Notes under the pieces: model-generated
The model's input: the letters and a program-made list of their open reading frames with translations, nothing else
What the model was told of the DNA's origin: nothing
Database searches by the model: none
In this document: positions 9,998 to 18,471 of the stretch, piece by piece
Numbering within the stretch: the first letter of the stretch is position 1
Layout: the number at the start of each line of letters is the position of its first letter
Position numbers and translations under genes: made by a program
Assembly: GCA_037201625.1 (NCBI GenBank)
Contig: JBBCGR010000003.1
Coordinates: 2,976,001-3,040,000 of the forward strand
Origin: JAMXLO01 sp037201625
GTDB lineage: Bacteria > Pseudomonadota > Alphaproteobacteria > Acetobacterales > Acetobacteraceae
Direction of reading: 5' to 3'
DNA length: 64,000 nt

Positions 9998-10723
9998 GTG
10001 CGGCGCGCGCTGGCCGCACTCCTCCTCACCCTGCTCGCCGTCGTCCCGGCGCGGGCCGATCCGGATGCCCTGTGGTACATCGTGAACGAGCAATGCGTTC
10101 CCGATCAGCAGCAGTTCCGCTCGCCGAAGCCGTGCACGCTGGTCGATCTCGGCGCCGGCTATGTCGTGCTGAAGGACCGCGTCGGCGTGGCGCAGTACCT
10201 GGTCATGCCGACGGCACGCATCAGCGGCATCGAAAGTCCGGAGATCCTGGCAGCCGATTCACCCAACTACTGGGAGGCCGCCTGGCAGGCGCGCCGCTAT
10301 GTGGCGGACGCCCTGAACCGCAGCAGCATGCCGCGCGAGACGATCAGCCTGGCGATCAACTCGATCCACGGCCGGACGCAGAACCAGCTTCACATCCATG
10401 TGGACTGCACGCGGCCCGAGGTGATCGCCGCCCTGCGCAGCCATGCGGGCAACCTCGGTCCCGCCTGGACGAAGTTTCCGGTGAAACTATCCGGCCACGA
10501 CTACATGGCGATGCGGATCGAGCGCGCGGATCTGGCCGGCAGCAACCCGTTCCTGCTGCTCGCCGATGGCATCCCCAACGCGCGCGCCGACATGGGGCCG
10601 TACACGCTGGTGATCGCCGGCATGCCCGAAGGCTTCGTGCTGCTGGCCGGTCGCGCCAGCGGCATCACCAACCGCGGCTCGGGAGAGGAGCTGCAGGACC
10701 ACGCCTGCGCCATCGCGCGCTGA
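9998..10723 (+). CDS. cdh: CDP-diacylglycerol diphosphatase, about 241 aa
   Basis: Hydrolyses CDP-diacylglycerol to phosphatidate and CMP. The signature is INSIHGRTQNQLHIHVDC, with the HIH pair of the HIT-like fold, plus LWYIVNEQCVP and VLKDRVGVAQYLVMPT, all typical of Cdh. I place the start at GTG 9998 because it gives a clean signal peptide or N-terminal anchor (RRALAALLLTLLAVVPARA) and begins just after the preceding stop; an in-frame GTG at 9971 would overlap the upstream gene by 20 bases. The protein is expected to face the periplasm. It sits between the gamma-glutamyltransferase and the luciferase-like gene with short gaps, so an operon is likely, though no shared pathway is obvious. 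Confidence 0.85.
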   Translation: MRRALAALLLTLLAVVPARADPDALWYIVNEQCVPDQQQFRSPKPCTLVDLGAGYVVLKDRVGVAQYLVMPTARISGIESPEILAADSPNYWEAAWQARRYVADALNRSSMPRETISLAINSIHGRTQNQLHIHVDCTRPEVIAALRSHAGNLGPAWTKFPVKLSGHDYMAMRIERADLAGSNPFLLLADGIPNARADMGPYTLVIAGMPEGFVLLAGRASGITNRGSGEELQDHACAIAR

Positions 10724-10740
10724 ACCACGAGGAAACGACC

Positions 10741-11697
10741 ATGCAGCTTGGCTTCAACCTGCCGATCAGCGGCCCGCTGTCAAACGCCCGCAGTTTCGCG
10801 CGCCTGGCGCAGGAGGGCGAGGCGATGGGCTACGACTACCTGACCCTCACCGACCACGTCGTGCTGCCGGACATGAGCGCGCCCGGCTATCCCTATTCCG
10901 AATCCGGCGAGTTCATCGCCAACGCGCCGACCGAACGCCACGAGTTGCTCACCGCCACGGCGTTCGTCGCGGCGAAGACCTCGCGCATCCGCCTGGTGCT
11001 GGCCGTCCTCGTGGTGCCGCATCGCCCCGCGGTGCTGGCCGCCAAGATGCTTGCCACCATCGACGTGCTGTCCGAGGGTCGCCTGGTGATCGGCATCGGC
11101 GCCGGCTGGCTGAAGGCGGAGTTCGACGCTGTCGTCACCACGCCCTTTGCCGAACGAGGCGCGGTGACCGACGAATACCTCGAGGCATTCCGCGCCTTGT
11201 GGACCGAGCCGAACGCGCGGTTCGAGGGACGGTATTCGCAGTTCGCGGACCTCGTGTTCCTGCCGCGCCCGATCCAGCAGCCGCACCCGCCGATCTGGGT
11301 CGGCGGCGAGAGCGGCCCGTCGATGCGGCGCGCCGCGAAGTTCGGCAACGCGTGGTATCCGATCGGCTCCAACAACAAGCACCTGCTGGACACGTTGCCG
11401 CGCCTGGCCGCGGGCATCGCGCGCCTGCGCAAACTCGCCGCCGATGCGGGGCGCGACCCGGCGGCGATCGACGTGGTGTATCGCGTGAAGCGCTACGGCG
11501 AGGCGGTCCCGCCGGTCGCGTCCGACGGCGGGCGACGGCTGTTCTCCGGCAGCGACGCCGCCATCGTCGACGACCTGCGCGCGCTGCGCGATCTCGGCGT
11601 GACGGCGATCGATGCCGAGGTGGAGGGCGGCGACGAAGCCGCGACGCTCGCCAACATGCGGCGGTTCAAGGACACGATCTTCGCGCGCGTCGGCTGA
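10741..11697 (+). CDS. Luciferase-like (LLM class) flavin oxidoreductase, 318 aa
   Basis: TIM-barrel flavoprotein of the bacterial luciferase-like family; many relatives use F420 or FMN. The start at ATG 10741 has the ribosome site GAGGAAACG eight bases upstream. Family features: MQLGFNLPISG at the N-terminus, LTDHVVLPD, TSRIRLVLAVLVVPHRPAVLAAKMLATID, then LSEGRLVIGIGAGWLKAEF and HPPIWVGGESGPSMRRAA. The TDHVV and GAGW stretches place it close to the TIGR03619-type group. Last gene of the run that begins at 6672. The substrate cannot be deduced and the cofactor is uncertain. Confidence 0.88.
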   Translation: MQLGFNLPISGPLSNARSFARLAQEGEAMGYDYLTLTDHVVLPDMSAPGYPYSESGEFIANAPTERHELLTATAFVAAKTSRIRLVLAVLVVPHRPAVLAAKMLATIDVLSEGRLVIGIGAGWLKAEFDAVVTTPFAERGAVTDEYLEAFRALWTEPNARFEGRYSQFADLVFLPRPIQQPHPPIWVGGESGPSMRRAAKFGNAWYPIGSNNKHLLDTLPRLAAGIARLRKLAADAGRDPAAIDVVYRVKRYGEAVPPVASDGGRRLFSGSDAAIVDDLRALRDLGVTAIDAEVEGGDEAATLANMRRFKDTIFARVG

Positions 11698-11732
11698 CCG
11701 GCGGAGGCGGCTCGAGCGGCCGCGACAAATCC

Positions 11733-11765
11733 AGGGTTTCTCAAGGGTTTCTTCAGGCTTCGGTC
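11733..11765 (+). promoter_or_regulatory. Three 11-bp direct repeats upstream of the osmC operon
   Basis: AGGGTTTCTCA (11733-11743), AGGGTTTCTTC (11744-11754) and AGGCTTCGGTC (11755-11765) follow one another with exact 11-base periodicity, about 90 bases before the osmC start. Head-to-tail repeats spaced by one helical turn are the usual binding layout for OmpR/PhoB/CadC-type winged helices. The only such regulator nearby is encoded at 15429-17039, at the far end of the same cluster. The binding relation is inferred. Confidence 0.5.
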
Positions 11766-11853
11766 AAGCGGCGGGAAGCGCGCCCGCCTAGCTTGCCGTC
11801 ACGCCGGCGGCCTCACCGCCGCCGGCGCCTGCACAGCCATGAGGAAACCGATC

Positions 11854-12447
11854 ATGTCAGCCCATCTCGTCGCCGACGCGCCTGCGCCCAGGAAGGCGCC
11901 GGTCCCGCTGAACGGGGTCAACACGCCTGCCCTGTTCGCCACCATCGACGCCGTCCGCAACCAGCCGCAACTGGCCAATTTCCAGTTTCGTGCCGACGCC
12001 GAGTGGCTCGGCGGCACGCACATGCGCAGCACGATGTCCAACTTCGCCGGCGCTGGCGGCGAACACGGCCACAAGGAGGCCTTCACCGCGGAAGCCGACC
12101 ATCCGGCCGTGCTGTGCGGTGAGGACAACGGCCCGACGCCGGTCGAGTACGTCCTGCACGCACTGGCCGCCTGCCTCACGGCCGGCATCGCGAACATCGC
12201 CGCCGCCCGCGGCGTGACGCTGCATTCGGTGACGGCCTCGCTGGAGGGCGACATCGACCTGCAAGGCATCCTGGGCCTTTCCAACCAGGTGCGTAACGGC
12301 TTCAGCGGCATGCGCGTCAACTTCGCCGTCGCAGGCGATGCGCCCGCGGAGAAGCTGCAGGAGATCGTGCAGCAGGCGCGTGCCCGCTCCGCGGTGTTCG
12401 ACATCCTGACCAACGGCGTGCCGGTCTCGATCGAAACCAAAGCCTGA
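11854..12447 (+). CDS. OsmC family peroxiredoxin-like protein, 197 aa
   Basis: OsmC/Ohr-fold proteins reduce organic or fatty-acid hydroperoxides with two cysteines. Here C88 (HPAVLCGEDNGPTPVEY) and C107 (HALAACLTAG) stand in the family positions. I choose ATG 11854 (MSAHLVADAP) rather than ATG 11839 because GAGGAAACC sits eight bases before it, the same ribosome site used by the gene at 10741. The C-terminus SAVFDILTNGVPV is typical. First gene of a likely four-gene operon with two FAD enzymes and a MaoC hydratase, preceded by the 11-bp repeats. Detoxifying peroxides made by the neighbouring flavoenzymes is a plausible but inferred role. Confidence 0.9.
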   Translation: MSAHLVADAPAPRKAPVPLNGVNTPALFATIDAVRNQPQLANFQFRADAEWLGGTHMRSTMSNFAGAGGEHGHKEAFTAEADHPAVLCGEDNGPTPVEYVLHALAACLTAGIANIAAARGVTLHSVTASLEGDIDLQGILGLSNQVRNGFSGMRVNFAVAGDAPAEKLQEIVQQARARSAVFDILTNGVPVSIETKA

Positions 12448-12460
12448 ACGGCACACGGCA

Positions 12461-12487
12461 CGGTGGGCGGCCGGCGGCCGTCCACCG
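12461..12487 (+). other. Strong intercistronic hairpin between osmC and the FAD oxidoreductase
   Basis: A 13-base arm at 12461-12473 (CGGTGGGCGGCCG) pairs with 12475-12487 across a single G, with only one G-U pair. No T run follows, so it is not a typical intrinsic terminator. In the 59-base gap between two genes of one operon it could slow RNA decay or lower expression of downstream genes. Confidence 0.5.
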
Positions 12488-12506
12488 GTGTCGGGGGGAC
12501 AGGATC

Positions 12507-13736
12507 ATGTGGCAGACCGACGTCGTCATCATCGGCGCCGGACAGGCGGGGCTTGCCATGAGCCAGCGCCTGCTCCAGCGCGAAATCCGGCATGTCGTCA
12601 TCGAGCGCGGCGAGGTGGCCGAGCGTTGGCGCAACGAGCGCTGGGACACGCTCCGGCTGCTGACGCCGAACTGGATGAGCCGGCTGCCGGGCTGGTCCTA
12701 TGAGGGGCCCGACCCGGACGGCTTCATGACGAAGCACGACTATGCCGGCTGGCTCGCAGGTTATGCGGCGGCCGCGGCGCTGCCTGTCGTCACCGGCACC
12801 AATGTGACGGCGGTCCGGCGCCTGGGCACCGGCTACCAGGTCGTCACCGACCACGGCACCTGGCATGCGCAGGCTGTGGTGATCGCCACAGGGCATTGCG
12901 ACGTGCCGCTCGTGCCCGCGATGGCGCGGCAGCTTCCGCCGGATATTCACCAGGTCACCACTGCGGATTATCGCAATCCAGCCGGGCTGCCGGACGGCGG
13001 CGTGCTGGTCGTCGGTGCATCCGCATCCGGCGTGCAGCTTGCCGAAGAGATCCGGCAGTCGGGGCGGGAGGTCGCGATCTCGGTCGGTCGCCACATGCGC
13101 CTGCCGCGCCGCTATCGTGGCCACGACATCATGTGGTGGCTGGACCGGCTCCGCGTGCATGCGCAGGGCCAGCCCATGGACCTGGCGGCCGCGCGGTCGC
13201 AGCCCTCCATGCAGCTCGTCGGCCGGCCCGCGGCGGACAATATCGATCTTCGCACGCTGCGTGACATCGGCGTACGCCTGCTCGGCCGTGCCCTCGGCAT
13301 CGAGGCCGGCACGCTGCACCTGAAGGACGATGTCGCGGAGACGGTGGGAGAGGCGGAGGCGCGCCTGCAGCGGCTGCTCGGCCGCATCGATGCGGTGGCC
13401 GACGCGTATGGCGCCGTCATGGAGGTGCCGCCGTGCGGCCTCGCGTCCGAGGGCTCGCCGGTGACGCTCGACCTCGCCGCCGCCGGCATCCGCACCGTCG
13501 TCTGGGCGACAGGTTTCGTACGCAACTACCAGTGGCTGCACGTGCCGGTGCTGGACGCGGCAGGAGAGATCGCCCACTGCGGCGGCGTCACGTCCGCTCC
13601 GGGGCTGTTCGTCACCGGCCTGCGTTTCCTGCGGCGGTGGAATCCCAGCTTCATCGACGCGGTCAGCGCCGATGCCATCGAATTGGCCGCGGAGGTACAG
13701 CGCCACCTGCGCCACGGCATCCGCGCGGCAGCGTAA
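12507..13736 (+). CDS. NAD(P)/FAD-dependent oxidoreductase, flavin monooxygenase-like, 409 aa
   Basis: N-terminal FAD site GAGQAGLAMSQRL at residues 11-23, then ERWRNERWDTLRLLTPNW, a stretch typical of flavin-containing monooxygenase-like proteins, ATG-type motif VVIATGHCDVPLVP, and a second Rossmann site GASASGVQLAEEI for NAD(P)H. C-terminal VVWATGFVRNYQWL and GLFVTGLRFLRRWNPSFI close the FAD fold. Length fits single-chain class B flavoprotein monooxygenases. It follows osmC with a hairpin in the gap and precedes a second FAD enzyme with 16 bases between. The substrate is unknown. Confidence 0.88.
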   Translation: MWQTDVVIIGAGQAGLAMSQRLLQREIRHVVIERGEVAERWRNERWDTLRLLTPNWMSRLPGWSYEGPDPDGFMTKHDYAGWLAGYAAAAALPVVTGTNVTAVRRLGTGYQVVTDHGTWHAQAVVIATGHCDVPLVPAMARQLPPDIHQVTTADYRNPAGLPDGGVLVVGASASGVQLAEEIRQSGREVAISVGRHMRLPRRYRGHDIMWWLDRLRVHAQGQPMDLAAARSQPSMQLVGRPAADNIDLRTLRDIGVRLLGRALGIEAGTLHLKDDVAETVGEAEARLQRLLGRIDAVADAYGAVMEVPPCGLASEGSPVTLDLAAAGIRTVVWATGFVRNYQWLHVPVLDAAGEIAHCGGVTSAPGLFVTGLRFLRRWNPSFIDAVSADAIELAAEVQRHLRHGIRAAA

Positions 13737-13752
13737 CGGACAGGAGGACACG

Positions 13753-14925
13753 ATGCCCGTGAAGACCTCATACGACGCGGTCATCATCGGTGCGCGCTGC
13801 GCCGGCGCCGCGACCGCGATGCTGATGGCGCGGGCCGGCATGCGCGTCCTCGCCATCGATCGCGGCGGCTATGGCACCGACACCGTCTCGACGCACGCGC
13901 TGATGCGCGCCGGCGTGGTGCAGTTGCATCGCTGGGGCGTGCTGCCGCGCCTGCTGGAGGAGGGAACGCCCCCGCTGCGGACGACGACGTTCCACTATGG
14001 CGATGAGGCGGTGAGCGTGGCGATCCGGCCGGCGAATGGGGTGGAGGCGCTGTACGCGCCGCGCCGCACGGTGCTGGATCGCATCCTGGTCGACGCCGCC
14101 CGGTGCGCGGGCGCGACGGTCCGCTATGGCTGCTCGCTGGCCGGCCTGACCCGTGGCGCCGGCGGACGCGTGCGTGGCGTGACCATGCTCGACGCCGCGG
14201 GCGATATCGTTTCATTTGATACCGACCTGGTGGTCGGCGCGGATGGCGTGTTCTCCAGCGTCGCCCGCCTCGCCGGGGCACCGGCCACGCACGAAGGGCG
14301 GCATGCCACCGCGGTGATCTACGGCCACTTTCCCGCCATCGATCTCGACGGCTCGCATTGGTGGTACCGGCGTGGCCTGAGCGCCGGCGCAATGCCCACC
14401 AACCACGGCCGGCACTGCGTGTTCGCCGCCATGCCGCCGGCTCGGCTGAGGAATGGCGCCCAGCGCGTCGACCCGGCCGAGACGTTCCAGGATGTGCTGC
14501 ACGCGATGGACCCTGCGCTCGCGGCGCAGGTCGCCGCCAGCGTGCCGGATGAGCCGGTGCGCGTCTTCGCCGGCCGGCGAGGCTACCTGCGGCAGGCGTT
14601 CGGGCCGGGTTGGGCGCTGGTCGGCGACGCCGGCTACTTCAAGGACCCGCTCACGGCGCACGGCATCACCGACGCGCTGCGCGACGCGGAACTGCTGGCG
14701 GCTGCGGCGGTCACGGGCACCCAGGCGGGCTTTGCCTCCTATGCCGCGACGCGTGACGCGCTGTCGCTGCCACTGTTCCAGGTCACCGACGCGATCGCCG
14801 CGCTCGACTGGGATCTGGAGCGGCTCCGCACGCTGCACCAGGCGCTGCACCAGGCGATGAAGCGGGAGGTGGAGCATCTCACGGCCGCCACGACGCGGCA
14901 TTTCCAGGAGGAGGTTGTGTCATGA
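13753..14925 (+). CDS. FAD-dependent monooxygenase / geranylgeranyl-reductase-like oxidoreductase, 390 aa
   Basis: ATG 13753 follows the ribosome site AGGAGG. The N-terminus has the FAD motif VIIGARCAGAATAMLMARAG, the ARCAG variant usual in PHBH-fold and geranylgeranyl-reductase-like enzymes. DTVSTHALMRAGVVQLHRWG follows, then the second FAD motif DLVVGADGVFSSVARLAG (DG near residue 162) and GWALVGDAGYFKDPLTAHGITDAL (GD motif). Such enzymes hydroxylate or reduce hydrophobic or aromatic substrates. Its stop overlaps the MaoC start (ATGA at 14922-14925), which indicates translational coupling. The pair of flavoenzymes plus a hydratase suggests a catabolic or lipid-modifying route; the compound is unknown. 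Confidence 0.87.
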   Translation: MPVKTSYDAVIIGARCAGAATAMLMARAGMRVLAIDRGGYGTDTVSTHALMRAGVVQLHRWGVLPRLLEEGTPPLRTTTFHYGDEAVSVAIRPANGVEALYAPRRTVLDRILVDAARCAGATVRYGCSLAGLTRGAGGRVRGVTMLDAAGDIVSFDTDLVVGADGVFSSVARLAGAPATHEGRHATAVIYGHFPAIDLDGSHWWYRRGLSAGAMPTNHGRHCVFAAMPPARLRNGAQRVDPAETFQDVLHAMDPALAAQVAASVPDEPVRVFAGRRGYLRQAFGPGWALVGDAGYFKDPLTAHGITDALRDAELLAAAAVTGTQAGFASYAATRDALSLPLFQVTDAIAALDWDLERLRTLHQALHQAMKREVEHLTAATTRHFQEEVVS

Positions 14926-15392
14926 CAAATCCAGCGACGGCCGATCGGGACATCTGGCAGTCGACGATCGCCGGCAAGCCGCGCTCCGGCGCCACGGCGC
15001 AGCGATCGCGCCGGACCAGCATGTCCGACGTGGAGATGTTCTCCGCGATGACCGGCGACCGCAATCCGCTGCACTACGATCCCACCCTGGCTGCCGCGTC
15101 GCCCTTCGGCGGATTGATCGTGCAGGGCGGCGTCACCTCCGGCCTGCTGAACGCGATCGTCGCGGAGGACCTGCCAGGGCCGGGCAGCGTGTTCCTGGGT
15201 GTGGAATGGCGGTTCGTGAAGGCGGTGGCGGTCGGTGAGGCGATCACCGCGCATGTCGAGGTCACCAGCGTGCGCGACGACAAGCCGATCTGCACGCTGG
15301 CGACGCGGGTCTGCAACGAACAGGGGGCCGACTGCCTCGTCGGCACCGCCGTCACCTACACGGTGCCGCTGCGCCGCGCGCCCGGCGATTGA
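14922..15392 (+). CDS. MaoC-like (R)-enoyl-CoA hydratase domain protein, 156 aa
   Basis: Hot-dog fold hydratase. The catalytic loop is visible as MTGDRNPLHYDPTLAAASPFGGLIVQGG, with the Asp and His of the DxNPxHxD motif; the following V-x-W-R-F-V-K-A-V-x-V-G-E segment is also typical. An N-terminal extension of about 30 residues precedes the domain. The start ATG overlaps the previous stop by four bases, so it is the last gene of the osmC operon. It probably hydrates an enoyl thioester linked to the products of the two FAD enzymes (inference). It converges on the regulator gene with 36 bases between stops. Confidence 0.88.
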   Translation: MTNPATADRDIWQSTIAGKPRSGATAQRSRRTSMSDVEMFSAMTGDRNPLHYDPTLAAASPFGGLIVQGGVTSGLLNAIVAEDLPGPGSVFLGVEWRFVKAVAVGEAITAHVEVTSVRDDKPICTLATRVCNEQGADCLVGTAVTYTVPLRRAPGD

Positions 15393-15428
15393 GGAGGGCG
15401 CCGCCGCCGGCCGTCCCTCCGCCCGGCG

Positions 15429-17039
15429 TCACGCGCCGACGGCGCGCAGGGACCGGCCGGGCGGGATTTTCCTCGCCGCCTCTGGAATCCCCGCGAGCCG
15501 CAGCCCTTCGAGGTACCGGTCGACCAGGCACTGATCGCCGCAGAAGAAGAACTCCGACCGCGCTGCCTCGACCGTAAAGCCGGGCTTGCGCTCCAGCAGC
15601 GCACGCGCCGCGGCCTGCGCCTCCGGCAGGCGTCCGGTGAGGCCAAGCAGCGCGACCAGCACCGCGGCCGGCGTGTGATTGGCGGTGGGGATCCGCATGG
15701 CAATGCGGGCGAAACTCTCCGCCGCGGCGAGGTCGCCAAGCGACAGGTAGCCGACGGCGCGGATGGCGTGGAACGACGCCAGGTGCGGATCGCGCGGGCT
15801 GAGTTCCGTGGCGCGATCCAGATGCGGAATGGCATCGCGGGCGCGACCGCTGACGATCAGCGTGAAGCCGAGGGCGAACTGCGCCTGGGCGAAGCTGGGG
15901 TTGATGCGGATCGCCTGTTCCAGGAAGGCGATGGCCTCGTCGAACTCGTGCTGGAAACACAGCACCCGCCCGACGACACACAGGTTCATGCAGTCCTGGT
16001 CGTCCAGCGCGACGGCGGCACGTCCCAGGCGCAGCGCATCGTCCAGCAGCGCCGGCCGTTCGTCCTGCGCCTCGAACACCAGGCGTTGCAGCGTGACATA
16101 GGCCAGCGCGCCGTGCGCCCGCGCGAAGCCCGGGTCCAGTTCGATCGCGCGGCGGAACATCGTCGCGGCCTCGGCCAGGCCAGGGGTGGTGAAGCCCCAC
16201 AGATGCCACAGCCCGCGCTGGTAGCAATCCCACGCGCCCAGGTTCACCGGCGGGCGGCGGACGGCGGCCTCGCGTTCCAGCCGCGCAAGCTCGGGCTCGA
16301 TGACCGCGGCGATCCGCTGCGCCATGGTCTTCTGCACGTCGAGGATCTCCTCGAGTGCCGTATCGTAGGATTCCCACCACAGGTGATGGCCGCTCTCGGC
16401 CGAGACCAGATCGGCGGTGATGACCGCCCGCTGGCCGAGTTTCACGACGCTCCCCTGCACCAGGTAGCGGACGCCCAGCGCGGCACCGATGGTCCGCGGA
16501 TCGGTCTCCCTCCCCTGGAACGCAACGGCGGAATGCCGGCTGAGCACGTCCAGCCAGCGGTTGCGCGCCAGCAGGCGGATCACGTCCTCGGTGAGGCCGT
16601 AGGCGAAATAGTCGGTGTCCGGCTCCTGGCTCAGGTTGGCGAACGGCAGCACCGCCACCGACGGCTTGCGGGACGGCGCGTCCGCTGCCGTGTGAACCTG
16701 CGGCGCCATGGCCTCAGCCGGTTCGCCGGCGGCCACGTCGACGTCGCCGATGAAGCGGAAGCCGCGCCGATGGATGGTCTTGATCAGCGCCTGGCGGTCG
16801 CCGTCGTCGCCGATCGCCCGCCGGGCGGCGTTGATGCGGCTGCTCAAGGCGGCCTCGGACACGATCCGGCCGTTCCAGATCGTGTCGAGCAGTTCGTCCT
16901 TGCTCACGATTCGGTCGCGATGGCTCACCAGGTGGACCAGAAGGTCGAACACCTGCGGCTCCACGTGCACGGCGACGCCGCCGCGCCGAAGCTCCTTGCG
17001 GCGCAGATCGAGCTCATGGCCGTGGAAGGTGAGGTGCAC
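15429..17039 (-). CDS. CadC-type winged-helix regulator with TolB-like domain and TPR repeats, 536 aa
   Basis: N-terminal OmpR/CadC DNA-binding domain (residues 1-95): VEPQVFDLLVHLVSHRDRIV, then SKDELLDTIWNGRIVSEAALSSRI and LIKTIHRRGFRFIG. It continues into a TolB-like segment (SVAVLPFANLSQEPDTDYFAYGL) of the kind fused to such domains, and ends in several TPR helices (LGRAAVALDDQD, LEQAIRINPSFAQAQFALG). No membrane helix is evident, unlike true CadC. GTG 17039 is preferred because GGAGG lies four bases upstream; GTG 17054 is an alternative. It is downstream of mnmE on the same strand and convergent with the osmC operon, whose 11-bp repeats suit this type of DNA-binding domain. Confidence 0.88.
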   Translation of the reverse strand: MHLTFHGHELDLRRKELRRGGVAVHVEPQVFDLLVHLVSHRDRIVSKDELLDTIWNGRIVSEAALSSRINAARRAIGDDGDRQALIKTIHRRGFRFIGDVDVAAGEPAEAMAPQVHTAADAPSRKPSVAVLPFANLSQEPDTDYFAYGLTEDVIRLLARNRWLDVLSRHSAVAFQGRETDPRTIGAALGVRYLVQGSVVKLGQRAVITADLVSAESGHHLWWESYDTALEEILDVQKTMAQRIAAVIEPELARLEREAAVRRPPVNLGAWDCYQRGLWHLWGFTTPGLAEAATMFRRAIELDPGFARAHGALAYVTLQRLVFEAQDERPALLDDALRLGRAAVALDDQDCMNLCVVGRVLCFQHEFDEAIAFLEQAIRINPSFAQAQFALGFTLIVSGRARDAIPHLDRATELSPRDPHLASFHAIRAVGYLSLGDLAAAESFARIAMRIPTANHTPAAVLVALLGLTGRLPEAQAAARALLERKPGFTVEAARSEFFFCGDQCLVDRYLEGLRLAGIPEAARKIPPGRSLRAVGA

Positions 17040-17132
17040 ACTGCCTCCGCGCACGCCGGGGACCGGCTCGTCTACCGATAGCGGCGTTCGGGGAACCTGC
17101 TCAAGCTTTCGATGCGATTGCGTGTGCTTTGG

Positions 17133-18431
17133 CTATTTCCCAATGCAGAAGCGCGCGAACAGCGTGTCGAGGATGTCCTCCACGCCGACCGCCCCGGTGA
17201 TCCGCCCCAGCGCGCGCAGCGCCAGCCGCAAATCCTCGGCCCGCAGCTCCGGCAGGTCGGCCGTCCGCGCGCCGTCCAGCCGCTCGGCCGCCTCCAGCAG
17301 GGCGGCGCGATGGCGGGCCTGGGTCAGCGGCGGCGGCCCGGCGCTGTCGGTCAGCGACCTCGCCGCTTCGCCCAGCCGCGCCCGCAGCGCCGCCAGCCCC
17401 GCCCCGGTCACCGCGCTGACCCCGATCGCACCCGCGGGCACCGTGCCGCCGAGATCGGCCTTGTTGGCGACCAGCAGGTGGGGACCAGCCTCGCCAGCTT
17501 CGCCAGCCTCGGCCGGTTCCCCGGCCTCCACCACCTCGATCACCAGGTCCGCCGCCGCCGCGCGGGCACGGGCGCGGCGCACCCCCTCCGCCTCGATCTC
17601 GTCGGTGGTGTCGCGAAGCCCGGCCGTATCCACCAGCGTCACCGGCACGCCGCCCAGCACCACGCGCGTCTCCAGCACGTCGCGCGTCGTGCCGGGACGC
17701 GCCGACACGATGGCCACGTCGCGCTCGGCCAGCGCGTTGACCAGCGAGGATTTCCCCACGTTCGGCCGGCCGGTGACCGCGAACACCAGCCCCTCGCGCA
17801 GCCGCTCGCCGCGCCGCCCATCGTCCAGATGCGCCGTGACCGCGCCATGCAGCGCCGCCAGGTCCGCCATCACCTGCGCCTCCACCTCCGGCGGCAGGTC
17901 CTCGTCCGGAAAGTCGATCAGCGCCTCCTGCTGGGCCAGCAGCAGGCGCAGCCGGTCGGCCCAGCCGCCATAGAGCGTGCCCAGCGCCCCATCGAGCTGA
18001 CGCAGCGCCTGCCGCCGCTGCGCCTCGGTCTCGGCGGCGATCAGGTCGTGCACCGCTTCGGCCTCGGTCAGGTCCATGCGGCCATTGAGGAAGGCGCGCC
18101 GGGTGAACTCGCCGGGCTCGGCCGGGCGCGCACCCAGCGCCACCAGCGCCGCCGCCACGCCCTCCTGCACGGCGCGCCCGCCATGCAGATGCAGCTCCGC
18201 CGCGTCCTCGCCGGTGTAGCTGCCGGGCCCGGGCAGCCACAGCACGATGGCGCGATCCAGTTCCCCATCGGCCGGCGTCCGCAGCCGGCGAAGTGCGGCA
18301 CGGCGCGGCGCGGGCAGGCGGCCGCACAGCGCGGCCAGCACGTCGCGGCTGGCCGGGCCGCTCAGCCGCAGCACCGCGATGGCGGCCTGGCCCGCGCCGG
18401 AGGCAACCGCAAAGATGGTGTCAGCGTGCAT
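17133..18431 (-). CDS. mnmE: tRNA modification GTPase MnmE, 432 aa
   Basis: With MnmG it installs the carboxymethylaminomethyl group at wobble U34 of several tRNAs. The N-terminal folate-binding domain starts DTIFAVASGAGQAAIAVLRLSG. The G domain shows GRPNVGKSSLVNAL (G1), a GTTRD-type G2 (PGTTRDVLE), DTAGLRDT (G3) and ANKADLG (G4). The C-terminus is the conserved FCIGK. Length is slightly short of the usual 440-455. MnmG is not beside it. It is divergent from the thioredoxin-fold gene at 18472 with only 40 bases between the starts, so the two promoters must share or overlap this short space. Confidence 0.96.
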   Translation of the reverse strand: MHADTIFAVASGAGQAAIAVLRLSGPASRDVLAALCGRLPAPRRAALRRLRTPADGELDRAIVLWLPGPGSYTGEDAAELHLHGGRAVQEGVAAALVALGARPAEPGEFTRRAFLNGRMDLTEAEAVHDLIAAETEAQRRQALRQLDGALGTLYGGWADRLRLLLAQQEALIDFPDEDLPPEVEAQVMADLAALHGAVTAHLDDGRRGERLREGLVFAVTGRPNVGKSSLVNALAERDVAIVSARPGTTRDVLETRVVLGGVPVTLVDTAGLRDTTDEIEAEGVRRARARAAAADLVIEVVEAGEPAEAGEAGEAGPHLLVANKADLGGTVPAGAIGVSAVTGAGLAALRARLGEAARSLTDSAGPPPLTQARHRAALLEAAERLDGARTADLPELRAEDLRLALRALGRITGAVGVEDILDTLFARFCIGK

Positions 18432-18471
18432 GGCCCCCTATGTCTCGCCGGCACACCAGGAGCGCAACGCC

